Below are positions 51,285 to 60,376 of a stretch of 64,000 nt of DNA, piece by piece. The notes under the pieces are model-generated. The model worked only from the letters and a program-made list of their open reading frames with translations. It was not told where the DNA came from and did no database searches. Position numbers and translations under genes: made by a program. This stretch comes from Streptomyces sp. H27-H1 (lineage in GTDB: Bacteria > Actinomycetota > Actinomycetes > Streptomycetales > Streptomycetaceae). The stretch's first letter is position 1. Each line of letters opens with the position of its first letter. Where the stretch lies: the NCBI RefSeq assembly GCF_026627445.1, contig NZ_JAPNLJ010000037.1, forward strand, positions 28,326-92,325, in the 5' to 3' direction.

Positions 51285-53483
51285 ATGGACACCGACGGCA
51301 CGCACGGCAGGCACGGGCGGCCGGAGCCGCGCACGGCCGGGCACGTCCCCCGGCCGGCCGGCCCCTCCGGGCACCCGGGCCCGGACCACCCCGCTGACCC
51401 CTCCGGCGCCCCCGGCCCCTCCGGCCTCCCGCCGAAGCCCGCCCACGCCCCCGGCGCGGGACCGGCGCCCACCGCGGCCCCGGCGGCGGGCCCCACCCTC
51501 ACCGACTGGCTACGCGTCCCGCGCCCCGCCGCCGGCCCCGGCATCTGGTCGTACGGGCACGTTCCGCGCGCCGCGCAGGAGCCCGAGACCACCCCGACCC
51601 GACAGCTGATCAGCGGGGCGCTCATCTCCCTGCTGGCCGGACTGCTGCTGTGGTCCCTCCTCTGGAACGGCTACCTCGGCGGCTTCTGGCTCTGGCCGCT
51701 CTACATGTTCACCCCCGACTCCTGGGCCGGGACGTTCCCCTCCGTCGTCGCCTCCTACGTCTGGTACGCCGTCGTGGCGCTCACCCTGGCCATCGGCTTC
51801 GGCCGCCTCGGCCGCTGGCCCGAGCTGGGCCGCCGCATCCTCGGCGGCCGCGCCGTACGGGCCGTGGACCCGGCGCCGCGACCGGTGGAGCCCGGCGGGC
51901 CCGACGACCCCGCCCAGTGGACCGAGGTGCGGGCGGCCGGGCTGGTGGAAGCCGCCGACCGGCTGGGGGCGGAGGCCCGGGCCGGGCGGATGAACGACGT
52001 GGACTACGCGCGGATCCGGCGGGCCTGGGAGACCGTACGGGCCGACCCGTCGCGGACGCGGGCCTTCGACCAGGCCGTACGGGACAAGGGCGCCGGAGCC
52101 TGCGTCCACCCGTCGGGCGCCCGCGACCTGCCCGTCCGCGCCGCCCGGCACGATCTGCTGGCCCGGCAGGTGCAGCTCGGCACGGTCCAGGACGGCGAGC
52201 GCAACCCGTACGCCCGACGCGGCAGCGGCGTCGCCCTCGACCCCGCGGTCCTCGGTACCTCACTGCTCGCCATCGGCCCCTCCGGCGCGGGCAAGACGAC
52301 CCGCCTGGTCCGCCCCGTCGTGGAGTCCCTCGCCCTGCAGGCCCTGGCCGGCCAGGCCGCCGTCATCGTGGTCGCCTCCGCGGGCACCGCCCTGGGACCC
52401 GACACGGGCTACGACGTCGTCATCCGCGTCGGCGACCCCGATTCCGTCTACGACCTGGACCTCTACGGAGGTACCCCCGACCCCGACGAGGCCGCCACGC
52501 TGCTCGCGGAGGGCTTCGTGGGAGACCTGCCGGGGATCGACGTACGCCGCGCCGCCACCGCCCTCGCGCAGCTCCTCGGACCGTTCCGGGCGGCGCACGG
52601 CCGCTTCCCCGCCGTGCCCGAGCTGCGGGAACTCCTCGATCACGTGCCCGTCGCCCTCGCCACCCTGCGGGGCACCCTGGAGGCCGCCGGACAGCACCGG
52701 ATGCTCCGCGAGCTCGACGCGCGCGAACGCCAGCACGGGGCCTCCGCCGATCCGGGACCGGCCCTCGCCGACCGGGTCGCACTGCTCGACCGGCCCGCCT
52801 TCGCGGGGTTCTTCAACGTCAAGGACGCCGACACCACCGGCGCCGGCCGGCCCTTCTCCCTGCGGGCCCTGGAGCATCCGCTCCGGGTCCGCATCGACCT
52901 GCCCGAGCGCGGCCACGCCGACGCCTCCCGGGTGCTGGCCCGGCTGCTGCTCGCCCAGTTCAACGCCGCCGCCACGGCCCGCACCGACCGCTCGCTCTTC
53001 GCGCTCCTCGCCTTCGACGACGCCTCCCACACCCTCACCCCGGAAGCGGTGCGCGGCATCCAGCGGCTCCGCTCGGCCAACGCGGGGGTCCTGCTCACGC
53101 TGCGCACCCTGGACGACGTACCGGAAGCGCTGCGGACCCCGCTGCTCGGGGCCGTCGGCTGCCGCATGGCCTTCTCCGGGGTCACCACCTGGGACGGCAA
53201 ACGGTTCGCCGAGACCTGGGGCACGGAGTGGGTGGAGACCCGGGACGTCACCCACCGGACGGTCTTCGCCGACCAGCCGCTCACCCGGGCCATCCACGCC
53301 TTCCGCAAACTGGTCTCGGGCAAGGCCGTGACCACCGACGCCGTGACCGTGCGCCAGGTGGAACGGGAACGCTGGTCGGCCTCCGACCTGGCGCACACGG
53401 TGCCCCCCGGCCACGCCGTCCTCTCCCTCACCTCCGTCCGCGGCGAGCGGGCCGCCCCGCTGCTGGTGCGGCTCGGGGGATAG
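51285..53483 (+). CDS. membrane-anchored ATP-binding protein, VirD4/TraG-like core
   Basis: Large protein of 732 residues, not assigned to a characterised family. A Pro/Gly-rich N-terminus (about 1-75) is followed by two membrane helices (about 105-175) and a soluble ATPase. Walker A is IGPSGAGKTTR (about 330) and a Walker B-like strand is FALLAFDDASHTLTPEAVRG. LLTLRTLDDVPEALRTPLLG and FAETWGTEWVETRD follow, recalling DNA-pumping ATPases of the VirD4/TraG type. No relaxase or other transfer gene is nearby, so conjugation is not supported. It precedes the pucR-like gene by 147 nt. Function unknown. Confidence 0.75.
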   Translation: MDTDGTHGRHGRPEPRTAGHVPRPAGPSGHPGPDHPADPSGAPGPSGLPPKPAHAPGAGPAPTAAPAAGPTLTDWLRVPRPAAGPGIWSYGHVPRAAQEPETTPTRQLISGALISLLAGLLLWSLLWNGYLGGFWLWPLYMFTPDSWAGTFPSVVASYVWYAVVALTLAIGFGRLGRWPELGRRILGGRAVRAVDPAPRPVEPGGPDDPAQWTEVRAAGLVEAADRLGAEARAGRMNDVDYARIRRAWETVRADPSRTRAFDQAVRDKGAGACVHPSGARDLPVRAARHDLLARQVQLGTVQDGERNPYARRGSGVALDPAVLGTSLLAIGPSGAGKTTRLVRPVVESLALQALAGQAAVIVVASAGTALGPDTGYDVVIRVGDPDSVYDLDLYGGTPDPDEAATLLAEGFVGDLPGIDVRRAATALAQLLGPFRAAHGRFPAVPELRELLDHVPVALATLRGTLEAAGQHRMLRELDARERQHGASADPGPALADRVALLDRPAFAGFFNVKDADTTGAGRPFSLRALEHPLRVRIDLPERGHADASRVLARLLLAQFNAAATARTDRSLFALLAFDDASHTLTPEAVRGIQRLRSANAGVLLTLRTLDDVPEALRTPLLGAVGCRMAFSGVTTWDGKRFAETWGTEWVETRDVTHRTVFADQPLTRAIHAFRKLVSGKAVTTDAVTVRQVERERWSASDLAHTVPPGHAVLSLTSVRGERAAPLLVRLGG

Positions 53484-53630
53484 GACGGGGCGGACCCGTA
53501 CGAGGTGGCAGAATCGAGGTGAGCCGTTCGTACGACACGGCGAAATCCGCGGTGGTGGTCCACGGCGAGAATCCAGCGTCGGCGTCTCGCCGCCGCAACC
53601 CTCCTCCCCCCTTAAGGCGCCCCGGTACCC

Positions 53631-55208
53631 ATGCCGCTCACCCTCGCCTCGCTCGTTCAGCACTCGGCGCTCAAGCTCAGCGTCCGGGCCGGGGAGGGCC
53701 GCCTCGACACCCCCGTGCGCTGGGCCCACGTCAGCGAGCTCGCCGACCCCGTCCCCTACATGGAGGGCGGGGAGCTGCTCCTGATCACCGCGATGAAGCT
53801 GGACGCGGAGGACCCCGAGGAGATGAGGCGCTACGTACGCAGGCTCGCGGCCGCCGGAGTCGTCGGCATCGGCTTCGCCATCGGCGTCAACTACGACGCC
53901 GTGCCCGAGGCGCTGGTCGAAGCCGCCCGCGGCGAGGACCTGCCGCTGCTGGAGGTACCCCGGCGCACCCCGTTCCTCGCCATCAGCAAAGCCGTCTCCG
54001 CGGCCCTCGCCGCCGACCAGTACCGGGCCGTGACCGCGGGCTTCGAGGCGCAGCGGGAGCTCACCCGGGCCGCACTGTCCGCCGACGGGCCCGCCGAACT
54101 GCTGACGAAGCTCGCGGCGCACGTGCACGGCTGGGCCGCCCTGTACGACACCTCCGGCGCCGTCGTCGCGGCCGCGCCCGACTGGGCCGCCCGCCGGGCC
54201 GCCCGGCTCACCCCCGACGTGGAACGGCTGCGGGAGCGCCCGGCCCCCGCCAGCGCCGTGGTGGGCGGCTCCGAGGACCGGGTCGAGCTCCAGTCGCTGG
54301 GCACCGGGCGGCGGGCGCGCGGCGCCCTCGCGGTCGGTACCGGAGCCCCGCTCGGCACGGCGGAGCGGTACGCCGTCCACTCCGCGGTGGCCCTGCTGAC
54401 CCTCACCACCGAACGCTCCCGCTCCCTGCACGACGCGGAGTCCCGCCTCGGCGCCGCCGTGCTGCGCATGCTGCTCGCCGGCCAGGCGGAGCAGGCCCAG
54501 GCCGTGGCCGGGGACCTGTACGGGGCCCTGCTCGACGCACCGTTCCGCATCCTCGTGGCGGAGCCCGCGCTGGCCGGCACGGCGCAGCCGGAAGGGCTGG
54601 CACTGCTGGCCGACACCGTGGAGTCGGCGGCCGCGCGCACGGGGGAGACCCTGCTCGTGGTGCCGGAGCCCGGCCGGCTCGTGGTCCTGGCGGCCGACGG
54701 GGGATCGGCGGTCCAGGCGTGCGCGCAACACGCGGAGGCCCTGGAATCCCGGCGCGGCCGGGAGCCGGGCGAACCGGAGCCGGACGAACTGGTCCTCGGC
54801 CTGTCGGCGCCCGCGGCGGCCTCCGGCGTGGCGGCGGCCCTCAAGCAGGCCGACCAGGCCCTGGCCGTGGCCCGGCGGCGCGGCCGCCCGCTGGTCGAAC
54901 ACGAGGACCTCGCGGCGGGCTCGGTGCTCCCGCTGCTCGCCGACGACGCCGTACGGGCCTTCGCGGACGGCACGCTGCGCGCACTGCGCGAACACGACGA
55001 GAAGGGCCGCGGCGACCTGGTGGCCTCCCTCCAAGCCTGGCTCTCCCGCCACGGCCAGTGGGACGCGGCCGCCGCCGACCTCGGAGTCCACCGGCACACG
55101 CTCCGCTACCGGATGCGCCGGGTGGAGGAGATCCTCGCCCGCTCCCTGGACGACCCGGACGTCCGCATGGAGCTCTGGCTCGCCCTGAAGGCCACCTCTC
55201 CTTCTTGA
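53631..55208 (+). CDS. PucR family transcriptional regulator
   Basis: Regulator of 525 residues. The N-terminal PucR domain (about 1-120, including VRWAHVSELADPVPYMEGGE and ELLLITAMKL) is followed by a GGDEF-like central part. The C-terminal PucR helix-turn-helix is AAADLGVHRHTLRYRMRRVE (about 490). PucR proteins often control purine, amino acid or GABA breakdown. Lying between gabT and a semialdehyde-type dehydrogenase, it is the natural candidate to activate them. ATG 53631 is the first start of the frame. Confidence 0.9.
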   Translation: MPLTLASLVQHSALKLSVRAGEGRLDTPVRWAHVSELADPVPYMEGGELLLITAMKLDAEDPEEMRRYVRRLAAAGVVGIGFAIGVNYDAVPEALVEAARGEDLPLLEVPRRTPFLAISKAVSAALAADQYRAVTAGFEAQRELTRAALSADGPAELLTKLAAHVHGWAALYDTSGAVVAAAPDWAARRAARLTPDVERLRERPAPASAVVGGSEDRVELQSLGTGRRARGALAVGTGAPLGTAERYAVHSAVALLTLTTERSRSLHDAESRLGAAVLRMLLAGQAEQAQAVAGDLYGALLDAPFRILVAEPALAGTAQPEGLALLADTVESAAARTGETLLVVPEPGRLVVLAADGGSAVQACAQHAEALESRRGREPGEPEPDELVLGLSAPAAASGVAAALKQADQALAVARRRGRPLVEHEDLAAGSVLPLLADDAVRAFADGTLRALREHDEKGRGDLVASLQAWLSRHGQWDAAAADLGVHRHTLRYRMRRVEEILARSLDDPDVRMELWLALKATSPS

Positions 55209-55318
55209 CGCGTCCCTCCCTTCTTGTCGCGCCCCTCGCATCGTTCGGCGCCGGCGCGCTTCTCGGGCTCCGTGGCGCTGCGCCGGACTCCGTCCGCCGT
55301 CGGCCGGGACGCCGGCTG

Positions 55319-55349
55319 ATTTCAGCCCCGCCGGCGTTTGAGGCGCGGG
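55319..55349 (+). repeat. dispersed Streptomyces intergenic repeat-like element
   Basis: The segment contains CAGCCCCGCCGGCGTTTGAG (55323-55342) followed by GCGCGGG. I recognise close variants of this sequence in many intergenic regions of Streptomyces chromosomes, often near gene ends. Function is unknown; a structured RNA or terminator role has been suggested by its palindromic setting, which is inference. Confidence 0.6.
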
Positions 55350-55364
55350 TCCGGGCGGAGCCCG

Positions 55365-55400
55365 GGGAACGGGGGAAGGGCAGGGAACGGGGGAAGGGCG
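55365..55400 (+). repeat. 18-bp tandem duplication
   Basis: GGGAACGGGGGAAGGGCA (55365-55382) is repeated at 55383-55400 with only the last base changed. No function is evident; it may be replication slippage. Confidence 0.75.
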
Positions 55401-55615
55401 GGGAGGGGACATGTCCCGCGCAGCGGCAGCCCACCGCGGCACCCCGCAGCCCCCCGCCGGGGCCCCGCACGGGGCAGCGGGACCCCCGACACTGACAAAG
55501 CGGCGCGCCGCGCCACGCACGTACTCCACGCCGGACAAACGCCGAAACCGCGACGGAGTCCTACGGTGGAGGGGACAAGGACCCACCGCACACACTCCGA
55601 AGGGCCGGGATCAGC

Positions 55616-57061
55616 ATGACTTCCACCCACGCCTTCTGGCTCGCCGGCCGCCAGGCCACGGGCGACGACAGCTTCGACGTCCACTCCCCGTGGGACGGCC
55701 GCCTCGTCGCCGCCGTGAGCGTCCCGACCGACGCCCAGGTCGAAGAGGCCGTCGCCGCCGCGTACGCCGTGACGGCGGAGTTCTCCGCGACCCCGGCCCA
55801 CGTACGCGCCGAGGCCCTGGCCCACGTCGCCCGCCGGCTCGCCGAGCGCACCGAGGAGATCGCGCTGCTGATCTCCGCCGAGAACGGCAAGCCGATCAAG
55901 TGGGCCCGCGGTGAGGTCGGCCGTGCGGTGTCCGTGTTCCGCTTCGCCTCCGAGGAGGCCCGCCGCTTCAACGGCGGAGAGGCCCAGCGCCTGGACACCG
56001 ACGCCGGCGGCGTCGGCCGCCTGGCCCTGACCCGCCGCTTCGTCAAGGGTCCGGTCCTGGGCATCGCGCCCTTCAACTTCCCGCTGAACCTGTGCGCCCA
56101 CAAGGTGGCCCCGGCCATCGCCGTCGGCGCGCCGATCATCCTGAAGCCGGCCCCGGCGACCCCGCTCTCCGCTCTGGTCCTCGGCGAGCTGCTCGCCGAG
56201 ACCGACCTGCCGGCCGGTTCCTGGTCCGTGCTCCCCGTCGCCAACGACAAGATGCCGGAGCTGGTCAAGGACGAGCGCCTGCCCGTCATCTCCTTCACCG
56301 GTTCCGACAAGGTCGGCTACGCCATCCAGCAGGCCGTGCCCCACAAGCACTGCACCCTGGAGCTCGGCGGGAACGCCGCGGCCGTGGTCCTGGAGGACTG
56401 GTCCTCCGAGGCCGACCTCGACTGGGCCGCGAACCGCATCGCGACCTTCTCGAACTACCAGGCCGGCCAGTCCTGCATCGGCGTGCAGCGCGTGATCGCC
56501 GACGCGGCCGTCTACGACCGCCTCGTAGAGAAGGTCGTCGCGAAGGTCCAGGCACAGGTCACCGGCGACCCGAACGACTCCGCCACCGACGTCGGCCCCC
56601 TCGTCTCCGAGGACGCCGCCAAGCGGGTCGAGTCCTGGGTCGACGAGGCCGTGGCCGCCGGAGCCAAGCTGCTCACGGGCGGCAAGCGCGAGGGTGCCTC
56701 GTACGAGCCCACCGTCGTCGCGGAGGTGCCCGCGGGCGTCACCCTCGCCACCGAGGAGGTCTTCGGACCGGTCCTCACCCTGCGCCGGGTCGAGAACACC
56801 GACGAGGCCTTCGCCGCCGTCAACGACTCGAAGTTCGGTCTCCAGGCCGGTGTCTTCACGCGGAACATCCAGACGGCCTTCCGCGCCCACCGCGAGCTGG
56901 AGGTCGGCGGTGTGATCGTCGGCGACGTCCCGTCCTACCGCGCCGACCAGATGCCCTACGGCGGCGTCAAGCAGTCCGGTGTGGGCCGCGAGGGCGTGCG
57001 CTACGCGATGGACGACTACACCTACGAGCGGGTCCTGGTCCTCAGCGGCCTCGACATCTGA
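55616..57061 (+). CDS. aldehyde dehydrogenase, succinate-semialdehyde type
   Basis: NAD(P)-dependent aldehyde dehydrogenase of 481 residues from a different branch than the two aminobutyraldehyde enzymes. Catalytic Cys is in YQAGQSCIGVQR, Glu in CTLELGGNAA, and the cofactor motif in ISFTGSDKVGYAIQ; MPYGGVKQSGVGREGVRYAM closes the active site. Context with gabT and the PucR regulator favours oxidation of succinate semialdehyde to succinate, but lactaldehyde or glyceraldehyde-type substrates remain possible. An intrinsic terminator follows the stop. Confidence 0.85.
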   Translation: MTSTHAFWLAGRQATGDDSFDVHSPWDGRLVAAVSVPTDAQVEEAVAAAYAVTAEFSATPAHVRAEALAHVARRLAERTEEIALLISAENGKPIKWARGEVGRAVSVFRFASEEARRFNGGEAQRLDTDAGGVGRLALTRRFVKGPVLGIAPFNFPLNLCAHKVAPAIAVGAPIILKPAPATPLSALVLGELLAETDLPAGSWSVLPVANDKMPELVKDERLPVISFTGSDKVGYAIQQAVPHKHCTLELGGNAAAVVLEDWSSEADLDWAANRIATFSNYQAGQSCIGVQRVIADAAVYDRLVEKVVAKVQAQVTGDPNDSATDVGPLVSEDAAKRVESWVDEAVAAGAKLLTGGKREGASYEPTVVAEVPAGVTLATEEVFGPVLTLRRVENTDEAFAAVNDSKFGLQAGVFTRNIQTAFRAHRELEVGGVIVGDVPSYRADQMPYGGVKQSGVGREGVRYAMDDYTYERVLVLSGLDI

Positions 57062-57085
57062 CCGACTCGTACGGCCCACCAAGCC

Positions 57086-57126
57086 GACGGCCGGAGCCTA
57101 CTGTGCGGGGGCTCCGGCCGTCTTTT
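57086..57126 (+). terminator. intrinsic terminator after the aldehyde dehydrogenase
   Basis: GACGGCCGGAGCC (57086-57098) pairs perfectly with GGCTCCGGCCGTC (57110-57122) around an 11-nt loop and is followed by TTTT (57123-57126). It lies 24 nt after the stop codon and is the clearest rho-independent terminator in the window. Confidence 0.9.
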
Positions 57127-57242
57127 CATGTCCGCCACCGGCCTGTCCGGACGGCCGCCCGCCCGGTCCTGCCCCAGGACGAGGGCGAGGGCGGGGCGAG
57201 GACGGGTGCCGGGCGCGACGACCGTGCCGGCGGGGTCCTGGA

Positions 57243-57749
57243 TCAGGAGGCACCAGGACGGCCCGTGCCGCGGACCGACAGACGGCGCCGGGTGCGGGCG
57301 ATCATGCGCCGGCCGCGGTCAGTGCCGAGGGCGCGCAGCATGCTCAGCACCTTGGCCTGGCGGCCGCTGCGCACGCTGCCGAGGACGGCGAAGCGCGTTC
57401 CGGCGCCCTCGGGGACCGCGGCCATCCCGCCGACCACGTGCCGGCTCTGCATCAGGCAGTAGCCGGGCTGGAGCAGGACCTCGAAGGCGGCCCGGTAGCC
57501 GAGCGGGCCGTGGGCCCAGGCCCGGCCGCGCTCCGGGGCGCCGGGGCGGAAGCCCGGGACCATGCGGAAGGCCTGGATGGTCGGCACCAGGTGCGGCAGC
57601 TCGCCCTCCAGGTCGCTCGCGACGTCCCAGACCTCGTCGAAGGGGGCGTCGATGTACTCCTCCGCGTACATGACGGCGCCCAGCCCGGCGGCCATCACGC
57701 GCAGCCGCTGGACGGGGTCGAGTGCGGCCGTAGGCCAGCCGGTGGTCAT
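57243..57749 (-). CDS. SRPBCC family protein (copy 1)
   Basis: Protein of 168 residues with the START/Bet v1-like ligand-binding fold: YAEEYIDAPFDEVWDVASDL near the N-terminus, then LPHLVPTIQAFRM and QSRHVVGGMAAVPEGAGTRF. This fold is used by polyketide cyclases and lipid or small-molecule binders; no catalytic set is evident. It overlaps the sigma-factor stop as ATGA, so the two are cotranslated. A clear paralogue is at 60.9-61.4 kb, also beside a sigma gene. The arginine-rich C-terminus (RRMIARTRRRLSVRG) is unusual for an enzyme. Confidence 0.85.
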   Translation of the reverse strand: MTTGWPTAALDPVQRLRVMAAGLGAVMYAEEYIDAPFDEVWDVASDLEGELPHLVPTIQAFRMVPGFRPGAPERGRAWAHGPLGYRAAFEVLLQPGYCLMQSRHVVGGMAAVPEGAGTRFAVLGSVRSGRQAKVLSMLRALGTDRGRRMIARTRRRLSVRGTGRPGAS

Positions 57750-58309
57750 CGCGTCCACGCCTTCCGAAAGTTGTCGCGGGCACGGTGCAGTCGCGACTTC
57801 ACCGTGCCACAGGGAATGTTCAGGATCTCGCCGGCCGATCGTTCGTCCAGGCCCTCGAGTTCACGCAGGGTCAGCACCGCGCGGTGCTCCGAGGACATCC
57901 GGCGCAGGACGTCGTGCACGTCGCAGGCCAGTTCCGGGCTGCGCGATCCGGGCACGTCGTCGAGTTCGCCCCACGGGGTCTCCCGCTGGGCGCGCCGGGC
58001 GACCCGGACGGCCTCGCGTACAGTGATGGTGCGCACCCACGCGTAGAGGGCGGTCGGATCCTTCAGCCGGGGCAGGCCCTGGAAAACTGCGATCAGGGAC
58101 TCCTGCACCGCGTCGGCGCTGTCGGTCAGCGCGATCGGGCGGCACAGCCGGCTGACGTACGGGGTCACCAGGTTGAGCAGGTCGTTGACGGCCAGAGCGT
58201 CGCCGGACTGGGAAGCCCTGACCAGCCTGGCCGCGGCTTCCCAGGGATCGGGCTCCAGGGGCCGCGGGGTGTCCAGCTCGTGGCGCCGGACACTGGGGTC
58301 GGCTGTTCT
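57746..58309 (-). CDS. ECF-like RNA polymerase sigma factor (copy 1)
   Basis: Sigma-70 family factor of about 187 residues. Region 2 is seen in LCRPIALTDSADAVQESLIA and FQGLPRLKDPTALYAWVRTI; region 4 in MSSEHRAVLTLRELEGLDER and ILNIPCGTVKSRLHRARDNF. No anti-sigma factor gene is adjacent; instead the SRPBCC gene overlaps its stop. GTG 58309 is used because GGAGGAG lies 8 nt upstream; ATG 58339 is the alternative, and the frame is open to 58489. It is divergent from the carboxylesterase, so they may share control. Confidence 0.88.
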   Translation of the reverse strand, partial: RTADPSVRRHELDTPRPLEPDPWEAAARLVRASQSGDALAVNDLLNLVTPYVSRLCRPIALTDSADAVQESLIAVFQGLPRLKDPTALYAWVRTITVREAVRVARRAQRETPWGELDDVPGSRSPELACDVHDVLRRMSSEHRAVLTLRELEGLDERSAGEILNIPCGTVKSRLHRARDNFRKAWTR

Positions 58310-58487
58310 CACGTCCCGGTCTCCTCCCTCGCGTGGCATCGCTCCACCCGTTCGCCGGACGGCGCTCGGTGCACGGTGCTTCATAGGACAGAGGGGCCAA
58401 ACGGAGCGGATACTCCCGCGCGGCCGCATATTTGCGCGGAAGACCCGGGAACCCGGGGGAGTGTCCGGGGCCCGCAGCGCCTCTCTC

Positions 58488-60044
58488 ATGGTGTCGACGA
58501 TGCCTGCTGGAGCTGTGAAGGGGCCGAGGAAGTTGGAGAGAGAACAACATCCCGAGGTACGTACCGGCCAGGGCGTGGTGAGGGGCCGGGTCGAGGAGGG
58601 GATCTCCGTGTTCCGGGGGATCCCCTACGCGCGGCCGCCCTTCGGCGAGCTGCGCTTCCGCGCGCCGCGGCCGGTGGAGCCCTGGGACGGCGTACGGCCC
58701 GCGCTTCAGTTCGGGCCTCCGCCGCCGCAGTACGACCGGATGAGCCCGGAGGCGGGCACGGGCGGCCAGGAGCAGGCTCCGGACTGCCTCACGGTCAACG
58801 TGTGGTCCCCGGAGCTCGGGGCCGTCGGGCTGCCCGTGATGGTGTGGTTCCACGGGGGCGCCTACGTGTTCGGCCGCTCGGCGGACCCGGTGTACGACGG
58901 GTCCCGGCTGGCCCGCCGGGACGTGGTGGTGGTCAGCTTCAACTACCGCGTGGGCATGGAGGGTTTCGGGCAGCTGGCCGGGAGCCCGGCCAACCGGGGC
59001 CTGCTGGACCAGATCGCCGCCCTGCACTGGGTCCGGGAGAACATCGCGGCCTTCGGCGGCGAGCCCGACGACGTGACGCTCTTCGGCGAGTCGGCCGGAG
59101 CCGGGTCGATCGCTGCCCTGCTGGCGATGCCGGCGGCGAAGGGTCTGTTCCACCAGGCGGTGGCGCAGAGCGTGCCCGGTTCGTACTTCACCCCGGAGCT
59201 GGCGGCGGGCGTCGCGGAGGCGGTCGGAGCGCGCGTGGGTTCGGCCGCGACCGCCGAGGCCCTGCGGGGCGGCGATCCCCACCTGCTGGTGCGGGCCGCG
59301 GACGCGGTGTTCGCGCGGCGGGCGCGGTATGCGGACCGGTGGGGCACCGTCGCCCACACGGAGACCATGTTCTCCCCGGTGATCGACGGGGAGTCGCTGC
59401 CCCGCACCCCGTGGGAGGCGGTCGCCAAGGGCATGGCCCGCGACCTGGCCCTGATGTTCGGTCACAACCGGGAGGAGTACCGGCTGTTCATGGCCAAGCG
59501 GAGCGAGTTCGGTGCGGTGACGCGGGAGCGGGCCGCCGAGGCGCTGCGCGTCTTCGGGCCGGGCACGGATGGGGAGCGGGCCTACCGCGAGGCCTACCCG
59601 GCCGCGGACGCGGAGGAGTTGTACGAGACGGTGATGTCGGACTGGCTGTGCCGGGTGCCCACGACCCAGTTGCTGGAGGCGCAGGCGGCCGCGGGCGGGG
59701 TGGCGTACGCGTATGAACTGCGCTGGCCCGCACCGGTGTCGGGCGGGAAGCTGGGCTCCTGCCACGGTCTGGACGTACCGCTGGTGTTCGGGACCCTGGA
59801 GGCCCCGCTGGCGCGGCAGATGCTGGGGGACACCGCTCCGCAGGAGGCCGGCGCGCTGTCGGATCGGATGCAGTCGGCCTGGGTGCGGTTCGCCGGGTCC
59901 GGGGATCCGGGGTGGCCCGCATACCGCTCCGCGAGGCGCCTGACCAAGGTGTTCGACTGCGAAGACGTGCTGCTCGGGGATCCGGTGGCCGCGTCGCGCC
60001 GGGTATGGGAGGAGCACCCCTTCGGGGCGCTGGAGCCGCGGTAG
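58488..60044 (+). CDS. type B carboxylesterase
   Basis: Serine esterase of the carboxylesterase/para-nitrobenzyl esterase family, about 518 residues, no signal peptide. Motifs are FRGIPYARPPFGELRFRAP, oxyanion loop VWFHGGAYVFG, nucleophile elbow LFGESAGAGS, and catalytic His in GSCHGLDVPLVFG. The start is uncertain: ATG 58488, ATG 58500 and GTG 58515 are close together and none has a clear ribosome site. The gene sits between the two sigma/SRPBCC pairs; whether it is their target is unknown. Confidence 0.88.
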   Translation: MVSTMPAGAVKGPRKLEREQHPEVRTGQGVVRGRVEEGISVFRGIPYARPPFGELRFRAPRPVEPWDGVRPALQFGPPPPQYDRMSPEAGTGGQEQAPDCLTVNVWSPELGAVGLPVMVWFHGGAYVFGRSADPVYDGSRLARRDVVVVSFNYRVGMEGFGQLAGSPANRGLLDQIAALHWVRENIAAFGGEPDDVTLFGESAGAGSIAALLAMPAAKGLFHQAVAQSVPGSYFTPELAAGVAEAVGARVGSAATAEALRGGDPHLLVRAADAVFARRARYADRWGTVAHTETMFSPVIDGESLPRTPWEAVAKGMARDLALMFGHNREEYRLFMAKRSEFGAVTRERAAEALRVFGPGTDGERAYREAYPAADAEELYETVMSDWLCRVPTTQLLEAQAAAGGVAYAYELRWPAPVSGGKLGSCHGLDVPLVFGTLEAPLARQMLGDTAPQEAGALSDRMQSAWVRFAGSGDPGWPAYRSARRLTKVFDCEDVLLGDPVAASRRVWEEHPFGALEPR

Positions 60045-60376
60045 CGGCGGCCGTTTCCGGTGGGCGGCATTTCGCCTGTGACCCCTTTTGAACGCTATGG
60101 GTGATACGGGTCTCGCATTGCGGAAGTGGGTTTGGATCCGTCCAATTGTCGCCGCCTGATGCTAGGGTGGCTGGTGTTGTGCAAAGTCTGAGTTCAGGCG
60201 CGACGGGGGTTGACGGCCTGAACTCGGATGCCCGTGGATTGATACTTGCGGGTAATGCGCGGAAGTGCAATGCGTCGGCAAAGTTCACGCAAGAAACAGC
60301 TTTGCCTTACGTGCTCGATCGAATGGCTTGACGCCGCCCCCCGTCCGGCGAACGGGATATCGACAATGGGGGCGCA
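60045..60376. other. long leader/promoter region of the second sigma gene
   Basis: 332 bp without a supported gene and less G/C rich than its neighbours. It contains a small dyad TTGGA-TCCG-TCCAA (60132-60145), a TAGGGT hexamer (60163-60168) that could be a -10 box, and a strong hairpin (60187-60228) within what would be a leader of about 200 nt before the sigma start at 60377. Confidence 0.55.
60187..60228 (+). promoter_or_regulatory. 13-bp hairpin in the sigma-factor leader
   Basis: TCTGAGTTCAGGC (60187-60199) pairs with GCCTGAACTCGGA (60216-60228) with one G-U wobble and a 16-nt loop. It stands about 150 nt before the sigma start and may be an attenuator, an RNA stability element or an operator. 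Confidence 0.6.

Larger units (their letters stand above)
55209..55615. other. intergenic region with repeat elements, no gene
   Basis: About 400 bp without a supported gene between the pucR-like and gabD-like genes. It holds a sequence resembling a dispersed Streptomyces intergenic repeat at 55319-55349, an 18-bp tandem duplication at 55365-55400 and a 12-bp palindrome GGGACATGTCCC at 55406-55417. The region is very G/C rich; translated frames here look like shadows. Confidence 0.7.

Noticed and set aside
51285..53483. Part of an integrative conjugative element
   Set aside because: No integrase, relaxase, att site or tRNA insertion is visible around the VirD4-like gene, and its neighbours are metabolic genes.
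51650..55495. A 1281-residue open frame across the ATPase-like and pucR-like genes
   Set aside because: The product is almost wholly Arg/Pro/Gly, typical of an offset frame over G/C-rich coding sequence; the two real genes lie in other frames.
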